This document shows positions 22,395 through 31,407 of a stretch of 36,838 bases of DNA, piece after piece (the first letter of the stretch is position 1; the number at the start of each line of letters is the position of its first letter). The notes beneath the pieces are model-generated. The model searched no databases, was not told where the DNA came from, and saw only the letters and a program-made list of their open reading frames with translations. Source of the DNA: Planctomycetota bacterium (GTDB lineage: Bacteria; Planctomycetota; JACOTG01; JAJDCM01); contig JAJDCM010000154.1 in the NCBI GenBank assembly GCA_029260825.1, positions 1-36,838 of the forward strand. The letters are read 5' to 3'. The translations under genes were made by a program, and so were the position numbers.

Positions 22395-25300
22395 GTGCAT
22401 CCATCCATCAAGACAATCACCAAATTTCTCATTTTGCTTTTTGGATTCTCCCCACCACTCCTTGCTCATGACGTTACCGGCATCCCGGACTTCTCCGACG
22501 CCATGGCTTCGATTCGAACCATCGGCACAATCGGAATCCCCAATGATTTCAACGGAGACCTGGGGATTGGCTATCCCACCGACCCTCGAGACCTCACCGA
22601 CGGAAACGGAAGGGCCATCATCTTCCATGAACATTTTCAGGCCGAGAGTCCCTTCGAATCCTTCGATGGCACCGTTCTTTTCTGCGCCTTCAATGGACCC
22701 AGTTACACTCCCTGCGGCATGCCCGGTCCAATTCTCCCTCCCTTGCCAACGACCTACACGAACGCTAGCGGCGACTACTCGATCATCCTTGATTTTGGCC
22801 AGGTGATGCCAGCCAATCTCGGTACTGACGATCTGGGAACAATGACCGATACGGATTGGATCTACGCCTACGCCGTCATCAACGACGAAGGAGAAGATGG
22901 CACAACCCGAGGTGACGATGCGATCGTTTCCCACATCCTGAGCTTCGCACGGGGTCTGCGACAAACCCTTCCCGACCTTCCGGCGGGATCAACAGCTGGC
23001 TTTACGATTTCCTCCGGTGGTGATATTGAACCCCCAAACGGATCTCCGGATACAACGAATCCATCTGGCTTTAGTTTCGTTCAATTGTTTGGCACGATCA
23101 TTGACTACAGTCAATTTGGCCCGGGGGAAGGCTGTATACCCGATGTGATCGAGCGGACAAATGCACCACCTGATTGCAACGAAGGGGAGAATGCCTGTAC
23201 TAGCAATATTTACTATCTGACGAGTCCGTTCGGTCCCGGAGTCTCAAACATCTCTCACCAGGGCGGATCCCAGTCCTCGGTCACCGAGGAAAACGTCGTC
23301 CTCGGACCGATGACCTATCCTGCCTTTCAATGCACGGGCATCAGCATCACCAATCAATCCCGACCGGGTGAGGAGGTACAGATCGGGGATATGATCCAGA
23401 TCGAGGTCGACGTCAACAATCCGGCCCCCGGATCAGATCCGCCGTATGGAACAACTCTTCCCGGTGGAACTCAGCGCGGCGTCGCGGACGTGACCATCGA
23501 AACCACCGGCGGAACAATCAGCGGTCTTTCCGGACCCACAACCCTGTGCACCGAGGTGTTTCCCGGGTCAGGTCGAACGGCGACAGCAACGTTTGTGGGG
23601 ACCTTTGACGGCCCCGTCACCACCGTCGTCAGGGCAACTCTTGGTCTTCCAGCGCCTTATGATTCCGGCCCGGATCCTCCTTTTGATAGCACCACCCCTG
23701 GCTACGAAGGACGGTTCCCTGTCCTTCTTGAATCCGGGACATGCGAAACCACCCTTCCTGTGGGGCAGGTTCCAGAGATCGAAATCGAAAAGGGCGTGCA
23801 GCTCATCTGCTTCCTCGATCCTGACGACCTGTCCCGGACCGAGCTTCGTCCACCAACTCCCGCACCGTCGGCATGTGTGCCACCGTGTGCTCTCGTTCGC
23901 TTCACCGTAACCGTCCGCAACCTGAGCGATCTGGAAGGGCTTACCGATGTCCGAGTAACCGACTGCTTCCCCGATCTTCTTTCCTACCGAAACAACGTAT
24001 CTCCCCCGACACCACCTGGGAACGGAACCGGATCTCCCGATTGCACCGGGACGGTCAATACCTCCCCTCTCTTCTTCGTTCTGCCAGACCTGAGCGCTGC
24101 GGGAACACCGGGGGATGAATACACGTTCAGTTTCGATGCCATTGTGCGAGCATCTGCCCCCGCGGGTGACATCTGCGCGGAGGTTCGTGGCCAGGGAATC
24201 GGCGCTCAGAGTGGAGCAACGAGCAACGTCGTGGATGACAAGGCAACGGTGCAGGTAAAGCAAGTTACCGCCACCATGGAAGGCATCGGATCCGTTCCTC
24301 CCACGATCTGCCAGACTCAGACCGCCGTCCTCACCTATCGATTCACGAACACCGGAGAGTGGCCATTCAATCCTGCGGTTGTTCAACCGGTTCAGGTCAT
24401 CTCCGGCCTGACCGTGGTGAGTCAAGAGCCTCCCGCGGGAACCGACATCGGTCCGGTGAATCCGGGCGAAAGCGTGGACATCCTGGTCACCGTTCAACCC
24501 GAACGCGGACGTCAGGGGAATCAATGCACAACTCTTGTGGTCTGGACTCAACCTGACTGCATCAGTGGAAATGACCCGGACGAGAGTTGCTCCTACGACT
24601 TTGGAGGAATGCAATGCGTCGAGGTTGCTCACCCTCAGGTGGGAGTTACCTGCTTGACTCCCATGGTTTCATCCACCCCAGGCCAGACCACAACTTTGCA
24701 GTTCGAGATCGAGAACAGAGGAAACGTAGCTTGCGAATCCAGCGTCCTCGAATGCGGATCTGATCTCGGTCTAACGATTCTGGATTGCCCTGCAACCGCC
24801 GGGCGCCTCGAGCCAAATGAGACCGAGGTCATTGATGTTCTCGTCATGGTTGACGATGGACAGGCGGGAGTTCTCTGTCTCACCCTGAACGCCACTTGTC
24901 AGCCAGAGGGGTTACCGGTCGTCTGCGTGGCAACCAACTCTGATTCCTGCTGCTTGGACGTCAGAAGCCGATTGTGCAACTTCGAAACGATCTCCGGCGA
25001 AGGATGGGGTGAGGCATGCCAGGGAAACAATCCGGCCTGCATGCTCCATTCTCACTTCGACGAGATGTTCCCCACCGGGATCATCATCGGAGATCAGGGC
25101 GGTCCTCAGGATGGCGACTCCTACTATTGCAACTGGTTCAGCAGTCCTGAAGCGATCATTTCTTATCTTCCACGCGCCGAACCAGCCAGCATCCTGGTCC
25201 AGGATCAAGAGAATCCAACCCAGGGAGCCGGCGGGTCCCTCTCGGGTGCTATCCTCGCTGCGAGTCTGAACATTGCGGCGAACGACGCTGAGCTCCTTGG

Positions 25301-25910
25301 ATCGAGCTCGATATCAATATTCGACATTACCTATCAGGCCAACGTCGCACCCCAGCTCATCGGGTTGACGCTGGGAGAAGTACTCTTCATCGGGAATCGG
25401 ATTCTCTCCGGAAACCTCGAACTGCTCCCACCGGGACTCGACCTGGATGACACGCTCAACGCTCTCACCAGGTTCAATCAAGCATTCGAGGGTGGATCAG
25501 GAGATGATGGAACCTTCGATTCCGAATGCTCCCCGGAGCCCTTTGTAGACATCCGCGGAAACGGGGCGAGGGGCCCCATCAGCCTCCAACCGGGAGAACG
25601 GCTGACGCTCACTCTCTCCGCACACCTCTTCGAGCAAGCCCAGGAAGACACCACGGTTCGGGTGTCCGTTCAGACCGGCCGCGGAACCTACTGGCTCAAT
25701 TCGAACTCCCGGTGGCGTCTCTCGGAGGCGCCCCTGGACGCACACATCGGTCCCTTCTACCGGTTCGTCCGCATCCCCGTTCTCGATGTCGAGCTTTCCG
25801 AAAGAGCAGCTGGACGCACCTACGAGTTTGTCCTGGAGGTTTCGAGTCCAAGCGCGGGTGAGGAAGGTCGGCTTTGGATCGACATCCTCAATCTCGAAAT
25901 CGCCCAATAG
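22395..25910 (+). CDS. Large exported Cys-rich protein with DUF11-like repeats
   Basis: 1171 residues. Starts with GTG at 22395; AGGAGAG 7 bases upstream supports this. Signal peptide at 1-24 (FLILLFGFSPPLLA, then HD). The middle holds several Ig-like beta modules of the DUF11/conserved-repeat type: VRFTVTVRNLSDLEGLTDVR (about 502-521), TAVLTYRFTNTGEWPFNP, then TTTLQFEIENRGNVACESSV. Cys residues are common throughout and often paired (SCCLDVRSRLC), suggesting disulfide bonding outside the cytoplasm. The C-terminal 250 residues (GWGEACQGNNPACMLHSHFD; RLWIDILNLEIAQ at the end) match no family known to me. There is no sortase, PEP-CTERM or membrane anchor at the C-terminus, so secreted or held by other means. 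Strong promoter at 22295. The gene converges on the tandem repeat region. Confidence 0.75.
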   Translation: MHPSIKTITKFLILLFGFSPPLLAHDVTGIPDFSDAMASIRTIGTIGIPNDFNGDLGIGYPTDPRDLTDGNGRAIIFHEHFQAESPFESFDGTVLFCAFNGPSYTPCGMPGPILPPLPTTYTNASGDYSIILDFGQVMPANLGTDDLGTMTDTDWIYAYAVINDEGEDGTTRGDDAIVSHILSFARGLRQTLPDLPAGSTAGFTISSGGDIEPPNGSPDTTNPSGFSFVQLFGTIIDYSQFGPGEGCIPDVIERTNAPPDCNEGENACTSNIYYLTSPFGPGVSNISHQGGSQSSVTEENVVLGPMTYPAFQCTGISITNQSRPGEEVQIGDMIQIEVDVNNPAPGSDPPYGTTLPGGTQRGVADVTIETTGGTISGLSGPTTLCTEVFPGSGRTATATFVGTFDGPVTTVVRATLGLPAPYDSGPDPPFDSTTPGYEGRFPVLLESGTCETTLPVGQVPEIEIEKGVQLICFLDPDDLSRTELRPPTPAPSACVPPCALVRFTVTVRNLSDLEGLTDVRVTDCFPDLLSYRNNVSPPTPPGNGTGSPDCTGTVNTSPLFFVLPDLSAAGTPGDEYTFSFDAIVRASAPAGDICAEVRGQGIGAQSGATSNVVDDKATVQVKQVTATMEGIGSVPPTICQTQTAVLTYRFTNTGEWPFNPAVVQPVQVISGLTVVSQEPPAGTDIGPVNPGESVDILVTVQPERGRQGNQCTTLVVWTQPDCISGNDPDESCSYDFGGMQCVEVAHPQVGVTCLTPMVSSTPGQTTTLQFEIENRGNVACESSVLECGSDLGLTILDCPATAGRLEPNETEVIDVLVMVDDGQAGVLCLTLNATCQPEGLPVVCVATNSDSCCLDVRSRLCNFETISGEGWGEACQGNNPACMLHSHFDEMFPTGIIIGDQGGPQDGDSYYCNWFSSPEAIISYLPRAEPASILVQDQENPTQGAGGSLSGAILAASLNIAANDAELLGSSSISIFDITYQANVAPQLIGLTLGEVLFIGNRILSGNLELLPPGLDLDDTLNALTRFNQAFEGGSGDDGTFDSECSPEPFVDIRGNGARGPISLQPGERLTLTLSAHLFEQAQEDTTVRVSVQTGRGTYWLNSNSRWRLSEAPLDAHIGPFYRFVRIPVLDVELSERAAGRTYEFVLEVSSPSAGEEGRLWIDILNLEIAQ

Positions 25911-26416
25911 AAAAGAGGGCCAGCAACCCAACATCCTCCCCGCAGCGAGGAATGTGCGAAGTTGACGGAGCCTCTGGGGGGTCCTTCCGGGAAAGACTGG
26001 TTTTACGGCCACGGGGTGGATGAGGTACGTGAACTTGGCGCCGAAGGTAATAACCTATAGTCCAACACCGTAGTCACGTAACCAAATGACCTCATAAGAG
26101 AAGCCAAGTTTACGTGCCTCAGCCACCCCTCCCGTGAACCCTTCCTCCTTAAAACACCCCAGAAGCCCTCAACTTGGTGCTGTTTCGAGCCCTGCGAAGT
26201 TGACGGAGCCTCTGGGGGGTCTTTCAGGAAAGACCGGTTTTACGGCCACGGGGTGGATGAGGTACGTGAAGTTGGCGCCGAAGGTAATAACCTATAGTCC
26301 AACACCGTAGTCACGTAACCAAATGACCTCATAAGAGAAGCCAAGTTTACGTGCCTCAGCCACCCCTCCCGTAAAGCCCTCCTCCTTGAAACACCCCAGC
26401 CGCCCTCAACTTGGTG
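25911..26416. other. 506-base convergent intergenic region filled by a tandem repeat
   Basis: The region lies between two 3' ends. Apart from the first 44 bases it consists almost wholly of the two repeat units listed separately. No ORF with a ribosome binding site was seen. Confidence 0.8.
25955..26192. repeat. Dyad-symmetric repeat unit, copy 1 (238 bases)
   Basis: Begins TGCGAAGTTGACGGAGCC. The inner arms 26013-26039 and 26103-26129 are 27 bases each and complementary at 24 positions; the outer arms pair as AAGTTGA (25959-25965) with TCAACTT (26169-26175) and GCCTCTGGGG (25970-25979) with CCCCAGAAGC (26157-26166). A 63-base central loop (26040-26102) separates the inner arms. It could be a non-autonomous (MITE-like) element, a structured RNA, or a bidirectional terminator/REP-like element. 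There is no transposase in the window. Confidence 0.85.
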
Positions 26417-26430
26417 CTACTCCAAGCCCC
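26193..26430. repeat. Dyad-symmetric repeat unit, copy 2 (238 bases)
   Basis: A direct tandem copy of the unit at 25955. Bases 26035-26135 of copy 1 recur without change in copy 2 (101 bases, offset 237), whereas the outer parts differ at scattered sites and by single-base indels. Its inner arms are 26250-26276 and 26340-26366. The end overlaps the last codons of the FG-GAP gene (stop at 26417). Confidence 0.85.
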
Positions 26431-28981
26431 CTAGGTACAACCGCAACCCCTGCGTAAACGCGAACCGCTCAACGGCCTCCGGATCACTCACGAACCCCTG
26501 CACGTAGAACGTGCTATTCGCTCTCGTCGCAGGCAAGCTTGGATGAACCAGGCTAAAGGAACCGACCCCGGCTTCTCCCGGATTTCCATCAAGAGTGACT
26601 TCGATGACCTTGATATTATTCGTCAAGACAAGACCGCCGCGAACCGGGTTCGCCGCCTCCTCATTGCCCACAAGAAGGAACGCTCTCGCTCCCCCGCGGC
26701 CGCCAACCAGGCGCACTTCCATCGATGAACCAGGTCGGAAAGGACCAACCGCACCAAGCACAGGTGTGACTCCACCCGTACCAGCAAGCCCGGGACCGTA
26801 CTGTTCTCTTTCACCAGCAGTCGGTCCGTCAAACTGACGATTGAACACAATTCGATCCCGAATGAAGTCCAGGTCGCCATCCCCATCCGCATCCGCAAGA
26901 GCAGTGCCGCGCATCGTTTGCTGAACCGTCGGTGCATACTCGAACCCCGGCCCTGTCCGCAAGCGAATCGAAGCACCGTTCTGGACATATTTCGCCGGAG
27001 TCATGACAAGATCTTCGAGTCCATCGCTGTTAACGTCCTCGAAGAAGATTCGTCTCTCGTAGGTCGTGGATGCTCCGACGGCAGACGGAAGAAAGGTTGT
27101 GTCTTCCTGGAAAGACCCGGCGCCATCGTTCGCATAGAACCTCGCCGCATGAATGCTCACGAAGCCAAGGATGTCCTGGGTACCGTTTCCGTCGGGATCG
27201 GCAACCAACGGACTCGGATCAACGCTTGAATAGCCAAACACGGTCTCAAATGGAGAGTACGTTCCATCTCCAAGCGAACGACGAATGCCGACTTCGGCCG
27301 GAAGCTGAACCAGGAGATCAAGATGGGCATCCTGATCAAAAAGAGCCGCGGCCAGAACGAGCTCGTCATCCTCAAGAAAGAAATCAGGCTCGAATGACCC
27401 CGACCCATCATTCAACCACAAACGACCGCCAACTGTCCCTGGAACGATGCCAAAGAGATCAAGATCCCCATCCCCATCAACGTCCAGAGCCAGAGCCGAA
27501 TCCGTTCGGGAAGGATCGGAAAGCTGCCGTCCTGCTGAAGCATCTCCTCCATCAACAAGATTGCCACCTCCAACATTTTCGAGAAGCTGCATCGTGCTGA
27601 AACTACCTTGCTGCCAGTATTCAACCAGTAAGTCAGGCGTGCCGTCACCATTGAAATCGCCAGCCATCCCCGGCCCCATCAGAGTTCCTACTGCCGGTGG
27701 ATCCATCACATAGGGAACAGAGGAAACAACCTCCCCAGCTCCGTTATTCGTCATGACCGAGGAAAGGCCAAATTCAAGATCGGGATCCCCATCCCCGTCA
27801 CAATCCACAACAGCGTCATTCCCGGAGACAACAGAACCAAACGAGGGAGATGGGTCTTTACGAATCGGCCCCCTGGCATAGTAGACGCAACGCCCGGCAA
27901 TCAGGTCGACATCCCCGTCAAGATCCATGTCGGCAACACCGGCCAAGCGCCGGGAGCCAAGCCCGGGAATCTTGAAGGCGGAATCGAAATTGCCGCCTCC
28001 CAGGTTGATCGCAACCACAAAATCAGAAGGATCGTCGTTGTACCGCGTACTACCACCCCCGCCACAACACACTCCATCAAGAGCGCCGTCACCATTCACA
28101 TCAAAGAGATGGGTTGCCGGCCCTCCGGTCTTGATCGCCTCCTCCACAAACGTCTGTGGACCGGTGCGACGAACCAGCTTGTAGTTCCCGTAGGACGAGA
28201 AGAGAACCAGGTCATCGTCTCCATCACCATCGATATCACCCGCAGCAACTTCCGCCGATGAGTGAGTGAATGACTCGCCAACGCCGATCACGCCATTGGT
28301 GATCGGATAGATTTCGACTCCACCGGTGTAACGGATGAGAATATCCGGGAGGCCATCTCCATTCATCTCCGCCGACATGATCCGACGCGACGAGGAATAA
28401 CTTGTTCCCTGCTGTCTCACCAGGTACGGCTGCCCCGGACCCTGGCTCAAATGGAGCTTGATCACGTAACTCGTGCGAATCACCGGGTCGCCCATGCCGT
28501 CCCCGTTGAAATCATCAATGTAGAGATCACCGATGATGTTTGCGTCGTCCCATTGACGCCAGGGCGTGAAACTCCCGTGGCCATTTCCCGTGTAAAGCAA
28601 AACGGTCTTGTTGACGGCGATTCCAAAGTCGTCCGTTCCATCTCCGTCCAGATCGCCCACCGCAAACGGCTCCGTACCACCAAAATTCTGATGCTCGATG
28701 GTGGTGTTCCAGTGCTCCCGCAGCTTTCCCGTCCCATCGTTCACCCACGTTTGCACTTTGGTGTCATGTCCGTTGAAAGACCAAAGACCAATGGCATCCG
28801 GGTATGAATCACCATCCAGGTCAACAACATGACGAATTGCATTGAACGCGCCCGTCACGACCAGCGGCGCGTCAAAAACGGCCTGGCTCTCCTGGGCACC
28901 GCTTTCAGCCGGGGAAAGAATGATGGCAAAAGCAGCAAAAAGGCTGCATAGGAAGGATTGAATGTTGTGGCGTCGATGCAT
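26417..28981 (-). CDS. Exported FG-GAP/VCBS-repeat beta-propeller protein
   Basis: 854 residues. ATG at 28981-28979 with GAGGAGG upstream; an in-frame TTG 5 codons earlier is less likely. Signal peptide at about 1-30 (FLCSLFAAFAIILSPAESGA). About 13 calcium-loop repeats of the D-x-[DN]-x-D-G-x-x-D form: DLDGDSYPD, DLDGDGTDD, DFNGDGMGD, EMNGDGLPD, DIDGDGDDD, DVNGDGALD, DMDLDGDVD, DCDGDGDPD, DFNGDGTPD, DVDGDGDLD and others. This is enough for two seven-bladed integrin-like propellers. The last ~100 residues (from RLVGGRGGARAFLLVGN) are a separate beta domain seen at the end of planctomycete FG-GAP proteins. Role: extracellular Ca-dependent binding or adhesion (inference). The 3' end runs into repeat copy 2. 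Confidence 0.88.
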   Translation of the reverse strand: MHRRHNIQSFLCSLFAAFAIILSPAESGAQESQAVFDAPLVVTGAFNAIRHVVDLDGDSYPDAIGLWSFNGHDTKVQTWVNDGTGKLREHWNTTIEHQNFGGTEPFAVGDLDGDGTDDFGIAVNKTVLLYTGNGHGSFTPWRQWDDANIIGDLYIDDFNGDGMGDPVIRTSYVIKLHLSQGPGQPYLVRQQGTSYSSSRRIMSAEMNGDGLPDILIRYTGGVEIYPITNGVIGVGESFTHSSAEVAAGDIDGDGDDDLVLFSSYGNYKLVRRTGPQTFVEEAIKTGGPATHLFDVNGDGALDGVCCGGGGSTRYNDDPSDFVVAINLGGGNFDSAFKIPGLGSRRLAGVADMDLDGDVDLIAGRCVYYARGPIRKDPSPSFGSVVSGNDAVVDCDGDGDPDLEFGLSSVMTNNGAGEVVSSVPYVMDPPAVGTLMGPGMAGDFNGDGTPDLLVEYWQQGSFSTMQLLENVGGGNLVDGGDASAGRQLSDPSRTDSALALDVDGDGDLDLFGIVPGTVGGRLWLNDGSGSFEPDFFLEDDELVLAAALFDQDAHLDLLVQLPAEVGIRRSLGDGTYSPFETVFGYSSVDPSPLVADPDGNGTQDILGFVSIHAARFYANDGAGSFQEDTTFLPSAVGASTTYERRIFFEDVNSDGLEDLVMTPAKYVQNGASIRLRTGPGFEYAPTVQQTMRGTALADADGDGDLDFIRDRIVFNRQFDGPTAGEREQYGPGLAGTGGVTPVLGAVGPFRPGSSMEVRLVGGRGGARAFLLVGNEEAANPVRGGLVLTNNIKVIEVTLDGNPGEAGVGSFSLVHPSLPATRANSTFYVQGFVSDPEAVERFAFTQGLRLYLGGLE

Positions 28982-29117
28982 GATCGTCCTCCTCAAGTCC
29001 TTGGGGCCTAAGGTCTTTCAGCCCTTGACAGACTCTCGAGAGAGAGGCCTGACCAGAACTGCCACAAGCATGGTGCATCGAAGACTACAAACGATCAACT
29101 CAATCCCAGGAGGAGAT

Positions 29118-29157
29118 AAAAAAACTCTCCCCCTCACCAGGTCGGCGAGAGGGAGAG
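29118..29157 (-). terminator. Rho-independent terminator of the fibronectin-III gene
   Basis: On the minus strand CTCTCCCTCTC pairs with GAGGGGGAGAG (11 pairs, one T-G) around an 11-base loop, followed by TTTTTTT. It lies 44 bases after the stop at 29202 and separates this gene from the FG-GAP gene. Confidence 0.87.
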
Positions 29158-29201
29158 AAAATTGCTATTCATCGAGTCAAAACCTGGCAGCCCCCGCCTC
29201 T

Positions 29202-29924
29202 CTACTTGAGAGTCCTGAAAACAACCAGCCGTCCCAGTGGAGCCGACTCGCTGGATTCGATGCGACGCACTTGAATGTTGTAGCGCGTATCACCTGAGAG
29301 TCCATCCATGTGGTAGACCGCCCGCTTGGAGCTCGTCGTCCTCTTGACTACATGTACCTTCGTTTGTCCCCCGGTCCCGATCGGAGTCACTCGAACTTCG
29401 AAATCCTTGAACTTGCAACTCGATTCGATGGAGAGATCAGCTTCCTTGGTGGAGATGTTCCTCACCGTAATATTTGCCGTGTTGCACGGATCTGTGGACG
29501 GAGTCTGTCGGGTCTTCAAGGTTTTGGCCGTACCCTGAGCCACAAGAACATTACCCCTTCGAGTTCGGGCCTGGACTGCGATCTTGTACTCCGTATCCGG
29601 TAGAAGGCGATGAAGTACCTTGGTTCCTCTCTTTCGCGGCGCAGGGAACGTTAGCTTCTCGATTCGACCCGACTGTCCCTTTCCCGAGATGAGGATCGAG
29701 TATTTTGACCGAGGTTGCGGGGAGTAGAAATTGAGCGACAAACTGAAAGGCGTGATGTCGGTAGCCTGAAGCATTCCCTCACCAGGAACCTCGATCTCAT
29801 GGGGCCTTTGGTTGTTGCCCGGTGTTCGTTGCGCTTGCGCCTCGACAGAAGCCAACAAGAGGCCAGCAAGAGCCAAGGACCCGGAAACCAAAAGAGTGCG
29901 TACGTTGAGCTTTGAAGTGGTCAT
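29202..29924 (-). CDS. Exported fibronectin type III protein
   Basis: 240 residues. ATG at 29924-29922 with a perfect AGGAGG 6 bases upstream. Signal peptide at about 1-32 (LLVSGSLALAGLLLASVEAQA). Two FnIII-like modules: about 50-135 (ATDITPFSLSLNFYSPQP, LLPDTEYKIAVQART) and about 145-240 (NITVRNISTKEADLSIES, LSGDTRYNIQVRRIES). Each ends with the usual L-x-x-x-T-x-Y-x-[IV]-x-V pattern. C147 and C165 may form a disulfide. No enzyme domain, so probably an adhesion or scaffold protein. It has its own terminator and a long upstream region with operator-like inverted repeats. Confidence 0.72.
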   Translation of the reverse strand: MTTSKLNVRTLLVSGSLALAGLLLASVEAQAQRTPGNNQRPHEIEVPGEGMLQATDITPFSLSLNFYSPQPRSKYSILISGKGQSGRIEKLTFPAPRKRGTKVLHRLLPDTEYKIAVQARTRRGNVLVAQGTAKTLKTRQTPSTDPCNTANITVRNISTKEADLSIESSCKFKDFEVRVTPIGTGGQTKVHVVKRTTSSKRAVYHMDGLSGDTRYNIQVRRIESSESAPLGRLVVFRTLK

Positions 29925-30135
29925 CCCATTCCTCCTATTTACCGTTAGAGTTCAACAAACCTGGGTGTTCGACCTTCCCAAATCGAACGTCATGGGAGAG
30001 GAATAGGTCAATCGGCGTGCCAAACTTCTCTACAAACCTCCGTAAGACAAGCTATCCCTTCTAAATTCAACGGTAAAGAAGAGTTGCTGCGGAAGAACCT
30101 TCCAGCATTTCCCCGCAGCACCTCAGGGCCCTGGT

Positions 30136-30152
30136 GTGTCATTTCGTTACAC
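30136..30152. promoter_or_regulatory. Operator-like palindrome A
   Basis: GTGTCA-TTTCG-TTACAC. It resembles the site at 30223-30241 read on the other strand; both follow GTGTnAC-N5-GTnACAC, with one base missing here. They may be binding sites for a dimeric regulator upstream of the fibronectin-III gene; the regulator is unknown. Confidence 0.4.
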
Positions 30153-30222
30153 CCGAAAAGACAGTATCAATCAATACTCACGCAAACCCATAGAGGCCTT
30201 GGAGATTGAGAAAGAGGCCCAG

Positions 30223-30241
30223 GTGTTACAAAAAGTGACAC
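30223..30241. promoter_or_regulatory. Operator-like palindrome B
   Basis: On the minus strand GTGTCAC-TTTTT-GTAACAC. It is about 300 bases upstream of the fibronectin-III start and 20 bases after the toroid gene stop. Together with palindrome A it also forms a long inverted repeat that could fold as one RNA stem. Confidence 0.4.
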
Positions 30242-30260
30242 TCGGAGAAGGGAGGATCGG

Positions 30261-31373
30261 TTATCGCTGGACGATGGGAAGGTACCGGAAAGGAACCTGA
30301 AGGATAATCGTGGCCATGGAAGTTGAGAAGGCGTCTCCAACGTTTGAGTACCAGCTCCCGTCTTCCTTCTGGGCGTCTACGAGCTGATCTCGGATCACAG
30401 GATAGTAGCGGTCCCAATACGGCGATCCGGCAACGTACATGGCCTGAGTGGCATAGTAATGACCATAGAAGTAGAAATAATGCTCCTTGAAGCGCAGCAT
30501 ATAAGGTAGCCGTTCTTCGAGATAGGCAAGACCATCTTCGATGTCTTCATCCGCATACACCGCCGCATTGTGAAGGGTGGCCACTCCTGCCGCCGTCAGG
30601 GAGAAGCTCGTTCGGGTCCTGGATGGACTCATCAACTGATAAGTAAAGCCGCCCTTATGGGAACCCCGATTCACCTTGCTCTTCTTGACATATTCTACCG
30701 CCGCATCAATCGTGGAGGAGGGGACCCGAATTCCCGTGTTCCGGGCAGCGCGAAGAGCCATGACCTGACAGACCGTGATGGACATGTCCGAATCAGGAGC
30801 AAACGGGAGATACCGCCAGGAGCCATCCTTGTTCTGACTCTTGACGATGAGATCAACGGTCATCTGCAACTTTTCCCGCACATCGGTCCTGCGAGTCATG
30901 CCATAGACCTCTCCCAGGAATAAGGTGGCAAATGCGTGGCTGTACATTCGCGAACCGTTGTCGGTGACGTATCCGTCTTCTTTCACCTGAGAAAGGACAT
31001 AATCGATACTACGGGAAACGATTCGGCCGTACTTCCCGCGTCCGGGAAGATGTCCTCCGGCAATAAACGATAGCCCGGCAAGACCAGTAACACCCGCGTG
31101 CCCTCCACCGGCACGTCTCTGCTCATCGATGGTGGAGGTGACCAGGTAGTCTTCACGAAGCTTGAACCCAACGTCACAGGGCCAGGAACCGTCCGGGTTC
31201 TGGGTGACTGCCAGGAAGGCAAGGCCTCGATCAATAGCGAGCTTGGCCTGGGGAGTCACCTCCCATTGCTTCGCCAAAGATGGGGCCTGAGCCAGGCCGG
31301 AAGACACGAAGACGGAACCCAAGAGAAGAAGGCTTACACTCACAACTCGGACTTGAATGCTGGCAAAGCTCAT
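30261..31373 (-). CDS. Exported squalene-cyclase-like toroid protein (second copy)
   Basis: 370 residues. ATG at 31373-31371 with AAGGGG 7-8 bases upstream. Signal peptide at 1-30 (VSLLLLGSVFVSSGLAQA). Toroid repeats carry QxxDGSW: 58-64 (QNPDGSW), 180-186 (QNKDGSW) and 335-341 (QKEDGSW), with SLTAAGVATLHNAAVYA and a Tyr-rich HYFYFYGHYYATQAMYVAG. The latter corresponds to HHYYYLYSLERACG in the paralogue at 2233-3810. No DxDD cyclase motif, so a binding or unknown enzymatic role outside the cytoplasm. It starts 34 bases after the HtrA-like protease gene and is probably co-transcribed with it. Confidence 0.82.
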   Translation of the reverse strand: MSFASIQVRVVSVSLLLLGSVFVSSGLAQAPSLAKQWEVTPQAKLAIDRGLAFLAVTQNPDGSWPCDVGFKLREDYLVTSTIDEQRRAGGGHAGVTGLAGLSFIAGGHLPGRGKYGRIVSRSIDYVLSQVKEDGYVTDNGSRMYSHAFATLFLGEVYGMTRRTDVREKLQMTVDLIVKSQNKDGSWRYLPFAPDSDMSITVCQVMALRAARNTGIRVPSSTIDAAVEYVKKSKVNRGSHKGGFTYQLMSPSRTRTSFSLTAAGVATLHNAAVYADEDIEDGLAYLEERLPYMLRFKEHYFYFYGHYYATQAMYVAGSPYWDRYYPVIRDQLVDAQKEDGSWYSNVGDAFSTSMATIILQVPFRYLPIVQR

Positions 31374-31407
31374 CAATAATCCCCTTCAAGCAAAACAGAG
31401 TCTCTTC

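Larger units (their letters stand above)
29925..30260. other. 336-base intergenic region with operator-like repeats
   Basis: It holds the leader of the fibronectin-III gene (minus) and two related palindromes listed separately. No clear -35/-10 pair was found. No terminator was found for the upstream toroid gene, so read-through is possible. Confidence 0.5.

Noticed and set aside
23568-24632. A 354-codon open frame on the minus strand inside the Cys-rich exported protein gene.
   Set aside because: It has no ribosome binding site and no family features, and lies wholly opposite a gene with signal peptide, promoter and start signal. It is a shadow caused by codon use.
25955-26430. Integron attC sites or a CRISPR array.
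   Set aside because: Two copies of 238 bases with internal symmetry do not fit short repeats with unique spacers, and no integrase or cas gene is present. The attC core GTTRRRY pairing was not found in the right places.
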